Program-made: the position numbers and the translations under genes
The notes under the pieces: generated by a model
Database searches by the model: none
What the model saw: the letters and a program-made list of their open reading frames with translations, nothing else
What the model was told of the DNA's origin: nothing
DNA from: Copromyces sp. CBS 386.78
Lineage: Eukaryota; Ascomycota; Sordariomycetes; Sordariales; Sordariaceae
Direction: 5' to 3'
NCBI GenBank assembly: GCA_030685235.1
Contig: MU839150.1
Coordinates: 1-64,000 of the forward strand
Length of the DNA stretch: 64,000 nucleotides
Shown here: positions 37,204-50,162 of the stretch, one piece after another
How the letters are laid out: each line of letters begins with the position of its first letter
Numbering within the stretch: position 1 is the stretch's first letter

Positions 37204-37916
37204 CAATCACTGCGGCCGCAACAACTTGAATGGGAAGGAAAAAAGCAAGCGCAGGGAGCTCTGCAGAAAGCTCCTGGAGTTCTATGGTTAGGTTCGGGAA
37301 CCGGGTGGCTGATGACGCCTCAGGAGTGGGACAGGGTTTTCGGGAACAATATGGCATGATATGTATGGACGTCGGACGGATGGATGGATGGATTGTATGT
37401 GATAACAGCATCTACTGTGGAATATTTCCTTTCCCATTTCAATGGCCTTTTTATCGCCATAGTTGTCATCATGAGGAGTTCAACAAGACGGGAACACCCT
37501 CTCTGTCGATACAAAAGGTGGAACAACCCCTCTATCACATAAAATACGCTACCTCTAGTACTTAACCCAACAACGATCATACGTTTCTCAAACCTACTTC
37601 TTTCTATAACGCTAACACCAAACCCAATCTCAGCTCAATTACCTATAACATCACCAATCTACCACCGCCTACTCTCCGTCCTTGACCTCACCATCCCGGG
37701 CGTCCCCATCCCCGTCCCGGACCTCGAACTCGATCGACTCCTACTGCTTTCCCTCCCCCTCAACTCCCTCAACTCCCTACTACCCAATCCTGCACCCCCT
37801 CTATCACCACCCCCATACAAATCCACCACCCCTCCCAAACCACCATGTCCCAAACTCAAACTCAACCCCGGAGATCTCCCACCACCACCATGATACATGA
37901 TGGATCCAGCCCGATC
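37204..37916. other. Convergent 3' interval, TGS1 / DOP1
   Basis: 713 bp between facing stop codons. The part adjoining DOP1 (37916-37659, minus) stays open in the DOP1 frame for 85 codons after its stop; see findings. Otherwise no gene is seen. Confidence 0.5.
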
Positions 37917-40900
37917 CTAAAGAGCCTTCACCACGCTCCGCTCATCAAACAGATCCCTCAACAAGCCCATCACACACCCTTCCCAGTCCACCTCCGTCAT
38001 CTTATACGTCGTCTCAAAAGCAAAGATACTGAGCTGGCCGAAGAAGGGGCGCAAGACCTTGGCGACAAGTTCATCTTTGCGTTCCATGCCTACTTCGTCG
38101 GAGATCTGGCCGGGAAGGGTACCCAGCAGGGGACGGCGCAACGGTTGGTCTACTCCGTCGACGGAATCCGTGGGGGAGAGGAGGGATGAGGGGTCTAGAC
38201 CTAATGCTCCGGCGCCGGATAGGGATAGGGAGTGGGTGGGTCCGTGTCCGTGGTGGGCAAGGGGTGTGGTGATGAGGGAGCCGTTGAGTTCCTCGGAGAC
38301 TTCGTCTACTAATGCAACAGGTTGATAACCGGCTGCGCTGGGCCGGTAGACGGCGTCGATGGTGTCGGTTACAAACAGCCACTCGTGCAGCTGAAAGTCA
38401 TCGGGCGCGACGCAGACGAGCAAGTCCAGAAGCTTGCAGGCTTGCATGACGGCGGGGTTGCCGTACGTGTCGCTGGGGGCGGAGTGGTCGGGCGCGACAA
38501 CCGAAGAAATGGCGGCGTGCAGCTCGGCGTTGACGACGGGCCAGAGCGGAGCGAGGTGGATGGCGCTGGTGCGGAGGACGAGGGCGCGCATTACCATGTA
38601 GACTTCGGCGCGGGTGGTGGAGGAAGGGGAGGAGGTGGCGGTGGCGCCGAGGAGCTCGACGAGCTTGTCGAGGATGGAGGGCAGCTCGGTGACGAAGTTG
38701 TCGTCGGTGGCAGCGAGGATGAGGGTGGCGATGCGCCGGAGGTTGAGTTGCGTCTTGCGGTCGGCTTCGAGACGGGCGGAGGTGGCGCCGACGCCGAAGA
38801 CGATGCCTGCGGTCGAGGGCGGGGTGATGCGGCCGAGGATTTCGGGGATGCGTTCTTTGTCTGCCACGGTCCATTGCTTGAGGAGGGGCAGCCAGTCGGT
38901 CTGCACCAGGCTCAGGTTAGAGCTAAAGAAGCGGGAGTCGTTGAAGGCATCGGCAACGTCCTTCTTCCAGGACTTTTGGTTGTTAGGTAGGCGGGATAGT
39001 TGGTGGAGCAACACGAGGGTGTTCTTGGATACCGTGTCGGGGAAGAACTTGGACCGCAGTGTTGGGCCGATCACATTCGCCGAGATGGAGGTGGCGGCCG
39101 TGAGGATGCGGTCATTCTCAACGAGAATCTTGGGAAGGTTGGGAACGATGTTGGAGAGAATCCCGACAACGTCGTCTGCGCGTTCGAACGGAGTCCGGAT
39201 GGCTGCTACGGAAAGCGTACGAGGGGCCTCATTTGGCTTTGTCTCTGACAGGAAGAGGTTGGTGGTGGATGAGGTGTAACTCGTCGAAGAGTTTTCCACA
39301 AAACTGGTAGGCCGTGTGGTGAAGATGGCTGCTAGAAGGCGGAGGAAGAGATCCGCCAGTTCACGACGCATCTTCCTCTGTTCTCCGAAGTTGGTGTTGT
39401 CCACCTTCTCACCCAGGATGGCAGCAAACTCCAACAAGCTCGGCAACACCTGGCGATGAGGTAGTGGATTTCCTAGGAGATCCTTCAAGAAGATCATGCA
39501 ATCCTGCCAAATCTCATCCATCGCATCATCCTCGAGGGTGCGCGCGTAGTCGACCAAGAAAATGACCACGTCTGTATCCTGAAGCTCGATAGTAAGGGTC
39601 GACCTCCTTGAGGGATCCAGGGCGCCCGGGTTAGTCCTGCTGTATATGGCGTTGAAAAGCGCCGGGATTGTGTGCTGCGGCCTCGATCCATCAAGGGCAG
39701 GCAAAAGATTGAATACCTCGGCAGCCTTGGACGTATCAGAACTATCCAGTGCACCCCTCCATATCCCGATCACCGTCTCCAGGCACTCTAGTGTCTCAGC
39801 AGCAAAGAGATGCTCCAGGAGCCTTCGGGCCCGGTTTCTCATCCGTAGAGAAGTGTAGTTGAACGAAGCGCCCGAAGAGTTGTCCTGCAGGGAGGCATCA
39901 CTCCCTTGGCCCCAGGACCAGATGGTAAAGCAGATGCGCACAGCATCTTGGAAGGCCAGAAGAACGGTAAGTCTATCGTTAGCCGTGGCGCTCCGGGTCT
40001 GAGGTGCGTCGGATGAGAAGACACCGGAGACCATGTTGCCGAAAAAGCCTTGAGGCTGGTCTGGGTTCTTGACAACCTGGGCCCTGGCCTCTTCAGCCAG
40101 TAGCCTGTCGTGTCCCCTTGCCAGTACCTGCTCGAGGCCATTCAGTAGGGATATGAGGGTAGTCTCGGGACCAATCTGATTGTGGGTTGGAGGATCGTTA
40201 GAGGCACGGAAGAGCTGCTGTAAGCGGGCGAAGGTGGTGGAAATCTGACTGCAGAGTGTCTCAACCAGCGGAATCAGAACCTGGAAGATTGAATCTGAGT
40301 AGAGTGGTAGGCACTCAGCGAGAAAGCTGATCCAGCTATCCAAAACATGTCGGCTGCTGGGCGCACTGAGTCCAGAAAGGATGCACTTTAGTAGCGTGGG
40401 TGGAGGCGGCTGAAGAGCGGATGATGGTTTCGCTCCGGCCACAGCTCGGAAGGCTTTAGCCGAGTCTGCAGTAACACTCGCAGCGCGTTTCTCTGCGGTT
40501 GGTGATTCTGGAAGTTCGACTGGTGCTAGCTCACGCAGCTTCAAGGTCGCAAACACAACGTCCAGAAGCAAGGTCTGTACGTAAGGCTCCGGACCTGAAA
40601 GCGACTGGGTGAGCATATCAATGAGAGGGTTCTCAAGGTGCAGTTGTGCTAGTGGTTCAGCATAAGGGTTCACCAGGATAGGGTGCATTACGCCCAATGC
40701 TGAGCGATAAAGCTGTGTCACCCTTATCTGGGAGCTTTCATCGTCTAGAGTATTGACGTCTGCCATGCATTGCATGGCAGCCTTGAGGAAAAACTCCTGG
40801 AAGGTCAGATCATCCTCGGATCCGGCTGATTTGGTTAGTTTTCGTGTAGAAGACGCCGGAATGGGAGAGTAACATACTAATTCCAGATAATGACGGGAAG

Positions 40901-43883
40901 TAAGAATCCGGGCGAACCGTCTTTTTCGCAAGGAACGCCCAGATGCTGTCAGGGGTGAAGCGAAAGACGTTGGATAAGGAGCGAAGGTAATACACAGCCA
41001 GCTCCACATCGTCCTCTTCGGAGAACTTGCGAGCTTCTTTGGCTTCAGCCGAAGTTGTTTGGCGCCTAAGACATGATAGCTCGGCGAACTTGGACACGAA
41101 AATATTGAATATTCTGAACACAGGAGTCAGTAAGCTTGTACATGGTAGCAAACAAGGTCTGGGGTCGTACTTGTCTATTCCAACCAGGCTGCTAAGCCAA
41201 CTCTTGACTGTCATGAACAGCTGCGTACGCTCATCGGTGAGCGCATCTAACATTAGGAATAACGGGCGGGTAAGCATGACTTCGTAGTTATCTGTACCAC
41301 CAAGGCGTGGTGGCGCCTTTGCGTCAATGACAGGGGTCTTGGGTCCTCGGCGGTCGCTTCCTGAAGGGTTATCTTGGAGACTATGTGACCAGAGCACACA
41401 GAAGCTCCGTCCAGGGTCAGCAGGACGCTGAGCAAACGTGCCTGAAACATCTTTCTCCAGCATTAGAGAGCATATGGCGGCTTCGATGTCGTGATTTGTT
41501 GGTGTCAGAGCCGTCTGAAGCAACCAAAGACTCCGGACCGTCTCAACGTGATACTTCGGCTCTGACAATGAGAGAAAGCTCCATGCGTGTCGTACCAAAG
41601 GGCTGACCAGCTCGGAAAGGTCCACATGGGTGATCCGGTCAGCAGAATAAAGATGGGTAGAAAGGGTTAATAGCGAATAATAGGTCGTAAAGGTAATAAA
41701 GGGATCTGATGACAGACACCCGTGAATGGAAGCGAGAAGTTTCTTTGTATCGAGGAATGATCTATGGGGTGTCTTGGTGAGAAGAAGCAAGAGGACTTTG
41801 CTCTTTGCAGCGACAGTCGGGCCGGACTCGCGTTGACTGAAACTCTCACAGTTCAGGTCGCAAGCTTTTTGCAACAAGAGTTCCGCCACATTTTGCGGTA
41901 CGAATGGGGGAGAGGTGGCCTCCAAGTTTCCTTGTTCCGCATGGTAGAAGTTCTTGATCTTCTTGAGCAGTTCAACATTTGGGATTCCGGCCAGAACCTT
42001 GGACTCGATAGCTTTGACTTTGGCACTGGGTGGAAACGCTCTTTCTGGCACGAGCTCCAACAAGCTTGCAGCTATTGTTAAAGCCTGGACCAACAAAGTC
42101 GTACCGTCTGGTAGCAGAGTGGTGGCATAAGCATCACTCTCTTTCAACTCCTCGATCATGCACATGATGGAGAGGACGGTAAGCGGAGCATGAATGGTTA
42201 TCATCTCTTCTTCGCTGACGTTGAAATGCCCGAGAATGAACTTGACAAGGTCGAGCTTGTCGCTACGATCAGCCACTGAGACTTTGCCCGGACTGACAGC
42301 CTGAGCCACGAGGTTGAGCATTTCGCTGTAAATCAACCCGCTCTCGACACCGTCAAAGAAAACACTTGCACTCCGGATAACCTCAGTGAAGTCTGATTTG
42401 CTTTCTGCTTTTGCTTTGAAGTCTCGGACACTGTCGACAATGGGAAGGAACACCTCAGGCACAACCAAGCCGCCAATCTCCCACCTGTCCATCAAGGAGA
42501 GACAGATACGATATGGCTTCGCTCGGTCTGCTGGGTTGTTCCCAACGCTACTAGCCTTGATCATGCTGAGCAGGGCCCGAGTCAGGGGTCGCAACCCGAA
42601 TTCTTCAAAATAGCTTGTCCTCGACATGAAGTAGGCAGGGGTGCTTGCAGTGGTAGTGGGGGAATCGGGACCGCCTTCGCCATCGTGTGCAGTTGTCGGT
42701 TCAGGACCAAGGAGCCAAGTCCACAGCCGCCTGTTCAGACTCATATCCCTCCGGGTTGTTACCCCAACGGCGGTCTTCAAGAGGAGTTCCAGGTCGTCGG
42801 TCTTGGCCCTGGCTTGCAACACCTTGGAGTGCAAGGGAAGGTGGGTGACTAACAAGTCGAGAAAACCACGTTGGATGAGGATCTGGTCATCGGCCAAGCC
42901 AGCGGCAAAGCAGCGGATCAGCAATCCTGGCTCGGGAGACGTTACCAGCTGTACCAACTTGGTGGACACCTCAGGGTCCAAGCCATTGCGAGTCTCGGTC
43001 TTGTGGCCCTCTGAATGTAACAAGTGTCCCAGCTCGGGTAAGGCGCGCAAGAGGTATGCCAAGGCGCCCGTTCTCCTGCTATGTCCGGTTATGGAAGCCA
43101 GAAAGAAACACTGCCAGAAGAAGTCGTCGCCAGAGGAGTGGGTTAGTGTTATTGTCTCACTCCCTTGGGGTCGTAGGGCGGCTTTGACACGTTCCATGAG
43201 CTTTAATGTCCGCTCAAAGTCCTCGCTGGTTTCCTCCTCTAGTCCCGGCAAAAGAGCAAGTATGATCGATTTTAGGGCGGGTCGTAGCGATCGCGGGTTA
43301 AGATCCAAAAAGTGGCGCTCGAGTAGGTCGAGGAAAGGGGTCCGGACGGACAAGGAGGCAAAGGAGAGGACCGACGCCAGGCCGGGGAGGTAGAGGGGCA
43401 GGTCTCTGGACAGACCATCCTTGCCAATGACTGTAAATATAAAGTTGTAGACCTCGAGAGCCTTTTGGTGAACGCCGGACGGAAGAGACGGGTTCAAGCA
43501 TTGTGATAGACGCTTTGCGACGGTAGCCTTGGCGGGGATGGTGTTGATGGTGGACGGTCGAGCTTGGAGGGCCTTGAGGAGGCGGTTGAGGAAGGAGATG
43601 TAGTCGGCCCATTCTTGGAGGGCTGTATCGAACAGCGAGAGGGCTCGTTCGACGCCGGAAGCGTACTTGCGATAGTTCTTGTCTTTCGGCGCAACATCGT
43701 CTGTCCATCACCGGCCACCACCTAGTTAGCTAGCTTGCTCCAGTCGAGAGAGAGGTTTGCAGGGAGGAAGGGGGAATATGACATACCGTTTCCAAGCTGG
43801 TTCCTCCATTGTTTGGGTACCGGAGAGTCGCGGCCAGAGCTCTCGGGGGAGATGGACCTCGGCCGGGTGGGATCGAGAGACAT
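37917..43883 (-). CDS. dop1: DOP1/Dopey endosomal trafficking protein
   Basis: A very large leucine-rich scaffold acting with the flippase partner Mon2/Neo1 in Golgi-endosome traffic; DopA in Aspergillus affects morphogenesis. Exons 43883-43787, 43700-41171, 41113-40878 and 40825-37917 give 1923 residues in one consistent frame. The Dopey N-terminal domain (~35-330) is clear: KNYRKYASGVERALSLFD, LPSGVHQKALEVYNFIF, LPLYLPGLASVLSFAS and SLRPALKSIILALLPGLEEE. The middle and C-terminal parts are helical repeats, with QLYRSALGVMHPI and, near the end, EVDWEGCVMGLLRDLFDE. The 57-nt intron 41170-41114 is a multiple of three and could be retained without a frameshift, but it has proper splice sites and a TTACTGAC branch. 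The length agrees with fungal family members (about 1700-1900). It is divergent from MON1. Confidence 0.93.
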
Positions 43884-44688
43884 GGTAGCGGGCTGGGTGG
43901 TGACGGCGATCGTGGGATGAGACCTTGTGACGGAAGTCTAGGGATTCGAGAACAGGACGTCCCCTGATCTAGACAGACTGCTATGGCTCATTGCCGTCTC
44001 GAGGTGGCCGGTGGGAAAACTGGGGGAGGGGATCGGGTGGTGTCCTGGTGTTGAAGTCGTAAAGGTAGCCGGAACTCCACTAAAAGGTGTTGCTGCCGTG
44101 GCTTCCAGAGCTCCCGTTGACGACGTTGAGGTGCAGCAGGCGGGAGGGAGCTGTCGACGCTGTCACTGTGAGGCTACGTTATGTTCCATGTTAAGGTGGG
44201 CATCTGTAAGACATAGTGGAGCAGCGCTTGTTCGTGCTGTTCGTCAGCGCACCACTCCCACCCTGCCGTTGCCTGCACCCGCTAACGGGGTTCCATCCAA
44301 TCACTGATCTTCCCCACTAACACCAAGCTGCAGGGGCGGCCCGCTATCTTATCGCTAACAATTGTAGAACAGGGGAACCTACGGGACGGAACATGCCCTG
44401 TGTGACCGCTCTCACTGTCGTCATGCTTCCGGTCGGCGGTGTTTCCCGTCCTTTCGTCGTCTCCTTTCTTCCACTTCAGTTCTCTCTCTTTCATTCTGAC
44501 TCATTTTCAGACCCGACATCTCCTTCCCCCATGGAATGGAGTTGCGAATAAGCCGGCGGAAAGAGGACACACGACAACACTCCCTCGCCGAATAATTAAA
44601 GAGTGAAAGAGTCCGACAATGCTCAGTTCGACCAGCTCGACATCGGTGAAACTGTCGACGCCGACCTGCCACTGTCTTACTCACAACA
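43884..44688. promoter_or_regulatory. Shared divergent promoter region, DOP1 / MON1
   Basis: 805 bp between divergent starts of two endomembrane-traffic genes. Short frames inside it lack any domain. Co-regulation is possible but not shown by the sequence. Confidence 0.55.
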
Positions 44689-46707
44689 ATGGACCGGGAC
44701 ATTGAAGCCGGAAGCAATGACAGCAACAACAACAACAACAACAATCAGAAGATCGAACGCAACACTACCGAAGCCGTCGGGCATGTCCCTCCCCTGCCGC
44801 CCCGTCCCAGTCGCAAGTTGTCGGACGATGGCGCATCCGGAGCCCTACACGTAACGGCCGCTTCCAAGCCCACCACCCAAGTGTCAACCATCGACATCTC
44901 TACTCTATCCTTCCCCGATGGATCGCGCGGCACTTTCTCGACCAGCGCGACCAGCGCCACGAGATCCGTTGCCTCTCCCCAGTCGAGCGCCAGCGGCTAT
45001 ACCTCCCCGCGCACCGACCCGACGGCAGAGACCGTGAGCGTCGCGAGCTATCCCGCAACCCTCCGTCCACCTGGAGACCTGGCAGATCTTGTCACGGGCG
45101 AGTTTAACAGGCGAAGCCGCGCATGGTCAATGCTGAGGACTCAGTCGTCTTCTGTCCAGCCCTTCGAGGCCAGCAGGACCGGCGCATGCGACAGCTTAAC
45201 CGGATTCGAGAAGGAGTTCGATGATATCCCCGAACTAGGCGACAAGGGAATCACCGACGAACAGCGGCTATCACTCTGGAAGTCCAAGATGAAACACTAC
45301 ATGGTCCTATCCTCCGCCGGAAAGCCCATCTGGAGTCGACATGGCGATACAAGTCTGATCAACTCCTACATGGGCGTCGTGCAAACCATCATCTCCTTCT
45401 ACGAGGGCGCAAAGGACCCCCTTCTGGGTTTCACAGCCGGGAACGCTCGCTTCGTCATCAGCACTCAAGGCCCCCTTTATTTCGTGGCCATCAGCAGACT
45501 CGGCGAGAGCGACGCCCAACTTCGAAGTCAACTAGACGCTTTGTACATGCAGATCCTGTCCACCCTCACGCTTCCGACACTCAAGAACATCTTCGTCCAC
45601 CGTCCCTCCACCGACCTTCGAAAGCCACTAGAAGGAACCGAATCCCTCCTCTCCTCCTTGGCCGATTCCTTCACCAAGGGCTCTCCTTCCGCCCTCCTCG
45701 GCGCTCTCGAGTGTCTACGACTGCGCAAGTCCCACCGGGCTACCATTAACAACGCCTTCCTCAAGTGCCGCAGCGACAAGCTGCTCTATGGCCTAATCGT
45801 GGCAGGCGGCAAGCTAGTCAGCGTGATCCGGCCGCGCAAACACTCGCTCCACCCGAGCGATCTCCAGCTGATCTTCAACATGCTCTTCGAATCCGGTGGC
45901 ATCCGCGCCGGCGGCGGCGAGAACTGGGTACCGCTGTGTCTACCAGCTTTCAACAACCGCGGCTACCTCTATATGTACGTGAGCTTTTTCGACTCGGTAG
46001 ATACGGCGGAAGAAACCAACAACCCAACATCACAAGACGGTCCTCAACCACCACAACCACCACCGCCAAAACCAGCTCCCTCACCAGACGAAGAAATAGC
46101 CATAATCCTCATCTCCGCCGACAAAGAGTCCTTTTTCGAACTCAAATCCATGCGCGACAAACTCGCCCTCCAACTAGCCAAAAACGGTTCTCTAGCATTG
46201 ATCCAATCCGCCGCCCGTCAGGGGCGTCCCCGTATCGAGACCATTTTGAACCTAAACACCAGTCCTCTACCAAAAGAAGCAGGACACTCACAGGGAGGAC
46301 AACTAAGCCACTTCCTCTATAAATCCCGCGCAAACGTGCAATTCTGCCAATCCAGCCTCTCTCCCGCTTTCGAATCTTCCTCCCCTACTGCCTCATCATC
46401 CGAAAAGGGGTCAATAGGACAAAGGACAGCAGCAGATAAACTACTAGTGTCCCGCCGCCGCCGCCTAATGACCCTCTACCACCACTTACACAGTTCTATC
46501 CACGCCAAACATTCACATCTAAAAGTCCTGCACCTGGTGTCCGAGGACGCGGCGAGCTTGGCTTGGATCACGCCCGTGTTCGAGTTGTACTGCGTCGCGG
46601 GACCGAATATGTCGAGGGGAGTAATGACGCAGTGTGCGAATAAGGTGGTGCAGTGGGCAAAGAGGGAGGAGGAGAGGTTGTTTATCATTGGGGGTGGGGT
46701 GTTTTGA
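44689..46707 (+). CDS. mon1: Vacuolar fusion protein MON1
   Basis: The MON1 subunit of the Mon1-Ccz1 GEF that activates Rab7/Ypt7 on late endosomes and autophagosomes for vacuole fusion. A single exon of 672 residues. The N-terminal ~190 residues are disordered, starting with an Asn run encoded by AAC repeats. The conserved portion begins near 205 with [20 protein letters not shown] and continues with [44 protein letters not shown] and [19 protein letters not shown], which together define the longin/MON1 fold. [15 protein letters not shown] follows, then a Gln/Pro-rich insert and the C-terminal longin unit ending with [17 protein letters not shown]. The start is chosen as the first ATG of the long frame (ACAATGGAC). 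The length fits the family. Confidence 0.97.
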   Translation: MDRDIEAGSNDSNNNNNNNQKIERNTTEAVGHVPPLPPRPSRKLSDDGASGALHVTAASKPTTQVSTIDISTLSFPDGSRGTFSTSATSATRSVASPQSSASGYTSPRTDPTAETVSVASYPATLRPPGDLADLVTGEFNRRSRAWSMLRTQSSSVQPFEASRTGACDSLTGFEKEFDDIPELGDKGITDEQRLSLWKSKMKHYMVLSSAGKPIWSRHGDTSLINSYMGVVQTIISFYEGAKDPLLGFTAGNARFVISTQGPLYFVAISRLGESDAQLRSQLDALYMQILSTLTLPTLKNIFVHRPSTDLRKPLEGTESLLSSLADSFTKGSPSALLGALECLRLRKSHRATINNAFLKCRSDKLLYGLIVAGGKLVSVIRPRKHSLHPSDLQLIFNMLFESGGIRAGGGENWVPLCLPAFNNRGYLYMYVSFFDSVDTAEETNNPTSQDGPQPPQPPPPKPAPSPDEEIAIILISADKESFFELKSMRDKLALQLAKNGSLALIQSAARQGRPRIETILNLNTSPLPKEAGHSQGGQLSHFLYKSRANVQFCQSSLSPAFESSSPTASSSEKGSIGQRTAADKLLVSRRRRLMTLYHHLHSSIHAKHSHLKVLHLVSEDAASLAWITPVFELYCVAGPNMSRGVMTQCANKVVQWAKREEERLFIIGGGVF

Positions 46708-47388
46708 TACGGATATGATTTACGGAGGAAGCATTTTGGGTAGCATAATGACTTTTGGGGGTTTGGTTTGGTTGCGTGAGTGTGTTTTACTGTTTTTGGC
46801 ATGTCATAGCTTGCTTTTGCCCTTTTTTGGTTGTTATTCTGGTTATTTAGGGAGATACCACAAACATATATATCATCGATTGTTCTTTCGCATCCTAGAC
46901 TAGGTTGCTAAGCATACTTGACCGTTATTTCTTCTACGATCATCGATTCCTGGTGTAATACACAAATTAAAAGTTATTCCAGCTTATTCTTGATATCATA
47001 ACCAAGGATGCTGTGTGATGCTGACTTATCTTTCGTAGCTATTCCGTTTCCTTGATACAAAAGAGTAAGTTTACAGGAGCGGACTTAGATGACTATGAAA
47101 AGACTTCATTACCACCTGAAAGGCAGCTGTTGAAGAGTATTCGGCTAAAGCCATCAACATCATAAGCTATTAACAAGATGAAACCATTAACACCATGGAG
47201 CAATCGGTCTTCCCTCTCTTAAAGCATATCCATCTCTCAATCCGAAGGAATACACAAACATAAGAGAACTGCACAAAAGTGCCCAATACACACAACTCAA
47301 CCCCATCGTGCAAAGCTGAGGAATGAGAATTTGACTTCTCACCACCCGTTCACCATGCCACTAAGTCACTCTTCTGACTCCAGCTTAA
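46708..47388. other. Convergent 3' interval after MON1
   Basis: 681 bp, A/T-richer than the flanking genes. No gene is seen; it probably holds the two 3' UTRs. Confidence 0.55.
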
Positions 47389-49272
47389 TCAGAGTGTCGG
47401 CGCTTCACCAACTACCACTGAAACTCCGTTCTCTCCGTCCTGTCCTTCCTTACCGTTCTCCCCATCATTTCCATTTTTTTCGACATTCTCGACCTTTTCA
47501 ACCTCTTCACTTTCCTCGATCTCCTCACCATTCTTTCCATCATTTCCGTCTCTCTCGTCCTTCTCGTCCTTTCCAATCTCTGAGCCACTGGCAACTGACT
47601 TTGCGGGTTCACTGTCGGAGACGGAACCTCTAGTCGTCACAACGGAACTTGGTCTTTCGACGTCGGGGTCCAAAGCAGATGTGATAGGTTCCCACCCTTC
47701 ATTGCCAGGAGCAACCTTGGACGGTGCACCGCCACCATCACCACTGGACTTGGAAGCTTCCTTCTCAGGGGTGAGTGGCATGAAAGTATTGGAATTAACG
47801 TATGGCATGTATGCGGAAATTGGCATTCGCCTCGCCGCTGCAAGGAGTATCTCGATATCTTCTCTTGTACGCTTGCTCATACCTGCGAACTGATCGACGG
47901 GCTTTTCGTTGACCCCTTTGGACTTGCACGTGGAGGGAGTACGAGTCGCACCTTCTCTGCTAAAGGCGCAACATCCAGGTCGCTTGCTTCCACATCTGTT
48001 GCAGATAGAATTCAGCCAAGATCGTGTGTTGGACGGAAACGAAGAAGTAGAACTGTAAGTTTCGGGTGCGGGTCCCTGAGCGGTGACTGCCATGTAAGTG
48101 GCGGGAATCTCTTGTTGTTCAACCTGGGGCCTTCTTTGGTGGTTTCTCTGCTGTTCTACTTCCGCAGGATACAAGTGAGCGTCACAGTTGTCGGGAATGG
48201 GGAGAAAGCCGTTGATGACCTCATTCCGGGCGGACGTGACGTTGGAAGATTCTTTTTGGTCCTCACCAGAGGGAGCGGAGACATCTGGCCCCTTAAAATC
48301 GTCAATAACGTAATCTCTTGGATGGTTAACAGCCATGCTACTCGGAGATGACGGCCCAGATCGTCCTGTGGGTAGCTTTCGGGGGTCGAAATCAGATGGG
48401 GCGCTCATGGCGAGATGCATGGACTCGCAGCGATCGTAGTATCCTAGACCGCAACCTCCGGAAACGCACGCGGGGAGTGGGCGATTCGTACGCCAGTTTT
48501 GCTCCCAGAGAGGGTCTTTGGCGTTCATGCTCTCCACCCATCTGCATATTCCAACGACGGTGTGTCCGTTTTCACTCGCCACCTGTCTTGTTTTGAGCAC
48601 CAGGTCAATCTCATCGCCCGTATAAGGACACTTTTCCTTTTCATCCTCCTCGTTCGAAGGAGTAGGATTATCGATGGGCAAATCGTCGTTGGCACTCTTA
48701 GTTTCTGCCATAGCGCCTTTCAACATGGTCTCAAGGAGCTTTACCCAATAGGAGCACAGGAGGCTGAGTAGGAAAACGGGATCGAGGTCTAGTTGGATGC
48801 CGGTACGAAGCTTTCCGTGGATAGGTTTCGGGGAATCCGTGGAAAGACGTCTGGAGATCACAAACAATCGAGGTCAGCATTTCTACCTTGGAAGGCTTGA
48901 CGGTAGTTTCTTACCCGATCAAGGGAATTCTTCGGCAATACACATCGAGGAGTAGAAGAACGAGGGCAACGATGTGTCCGGGCCAGAAGAAGAGTGCGAG
49001 GAGTGGCTGGACGTCTGAGCAGTCAAACGTAAGGAGAAGGAATCGGTAGATGAACGCGCGAGCAATGTATGCAACGCTCCATGATGAACCAGACGGGCTC
49101 TTGTCCTTTTGTTTGGTCCCGACCTGTTCCGGGGCAATGCTCGTGTAGCCCGGTGTCGTGAATGAAAAATGAGGGGGATCGGAGACCTAAAGCATGGCAA
49201 GTTAATCTAGATGTCGGGACGTATTTCGCAGGTCATCTGGAAGCGAGTGTTTTCTGGACTTACCGAACCCAT
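47389..49272 (-). CDS. Unrecognised membrane-associated protein with acidic C-terminal repeats
   Basis: Exons 49272-49264 (only MGS), 49186-48915 and 48850-47389 join in frame to 580 residues. No domain is recognised. Residues ~45-94 hold two hydrophobic stretches, one around YIARAFIYRFLLLTF and one LLALFFWPGHIVALVLLLLD, followed by the basic CRRIPL. This suggests a membrane hairpin or two helices. A third moderately hydrophobic stretch (DPVFLLSLLCSYWVKLL) lies near 112-128. The middle contains Cys-containing segments (CVSGGCGLGYYDRC and CNRCGSKRPGCCAF) that could bind metal. The last ~60 residues are Glu/Asn/Gly/Lys-rich near-repeats (EVEKVENVEKNGNDGENGKE). The 9-nt first exon is required because exon 2 contains no Met. 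The gene structure is well supported by phase; the function is unknown. Confidence 0.72.
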
Positions 49273-50162
49273 CTCTGCGGTCTGATCCTGCAGATCAAAT
49301 GATGATGAAGTCGACGTAACCTATACGATGTTCTTTTCTTCGTGATGTTGGTTTGTAAGCGAGATGTGGGATGGGAGATGATAATCCCAGACGAAGCTCT
49401 TGTGCGAAGCTTGAGAAATGTATGGCCGAGGAAGTGAAGAGTTGGGGAGTTTTGACAACACTTGTCCGCATGCTCGATGAGGCGGCCCTGCTTTTCACTG
49501 CCACTGCTGCTGCTCAAACTGGGAAGTCTCAACAACGGGTGCATGGTGCTTGCACAAGACAACGGAATGCTCCCGCCTAGTGACAATGAGGACTGTATGC
49601 TGGCGGGAGTCGTCATTCTTTCCTAAACCCCGCCGATGAAATGGGATTTCCCCCAAAGAGTTTGGGCCCAGGAAGCTTTTGGACGAGTTTAGAAGGAAAT
49701 ATCGAACCCATATTTCGGTCCTTCCAGTTCTATGGCCATGCATGACACCGGTATCGTCCATAGGTAAGTAAGGTAGCCTTGCCGGGCGACGGTGCGGTAC
49801 CCAACTATATCTCGAGGTCATGACAGCTTGAAAGGCTGCTCGTACTCGACAATACCCACCTGGTAACGCTAGCCACCGAGAGATTGTATAGCTCCGTAGT
49901 CAATGAATTAACACGACTTCAAAGTGATGGATACCAAAAGTATCATGAACGACTTTTGCAAATTGGGGTATCATACTAACCAAAACCAGCCTTCCAATCC
50001 TTCTTCTATTCTCTGGCATCCTCCAGCTCCCATTTCTTTTCCCCCTTCACCTGCTCGTCAGGTCCCTAAACGCCTGTCCATTTACCCTGCTTCTTTTTCA
50101 AAAACCCATACAGGCTTGATACCCTCCATTCGCCTCCCCCTCTGCCCCTCAAAAACCAAAGC
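49273..50162. other. Intergenic, no gene seen
   Basis: 890 bp forming the upstream region of the preceding minus-strand gene and the 3' flank of SWC6. Short frames only. Confidence 0.55.

Noticed and set aside
38322..39279. Long plus-strand frames of >200 codons
   Set aside because: They are antisense shadows of the DOP1 coding sequence, with compositionally biased products.
41114..41170. Uninterrupted DOP1 reading through 57 nt as coding
   Set aside because: The stretch is a multiple of three and open, but it has GTACGA/CAG borders and a TTACTGAC branch site, and removing it joins two well-conserved-looking segments; an intron is more likely.
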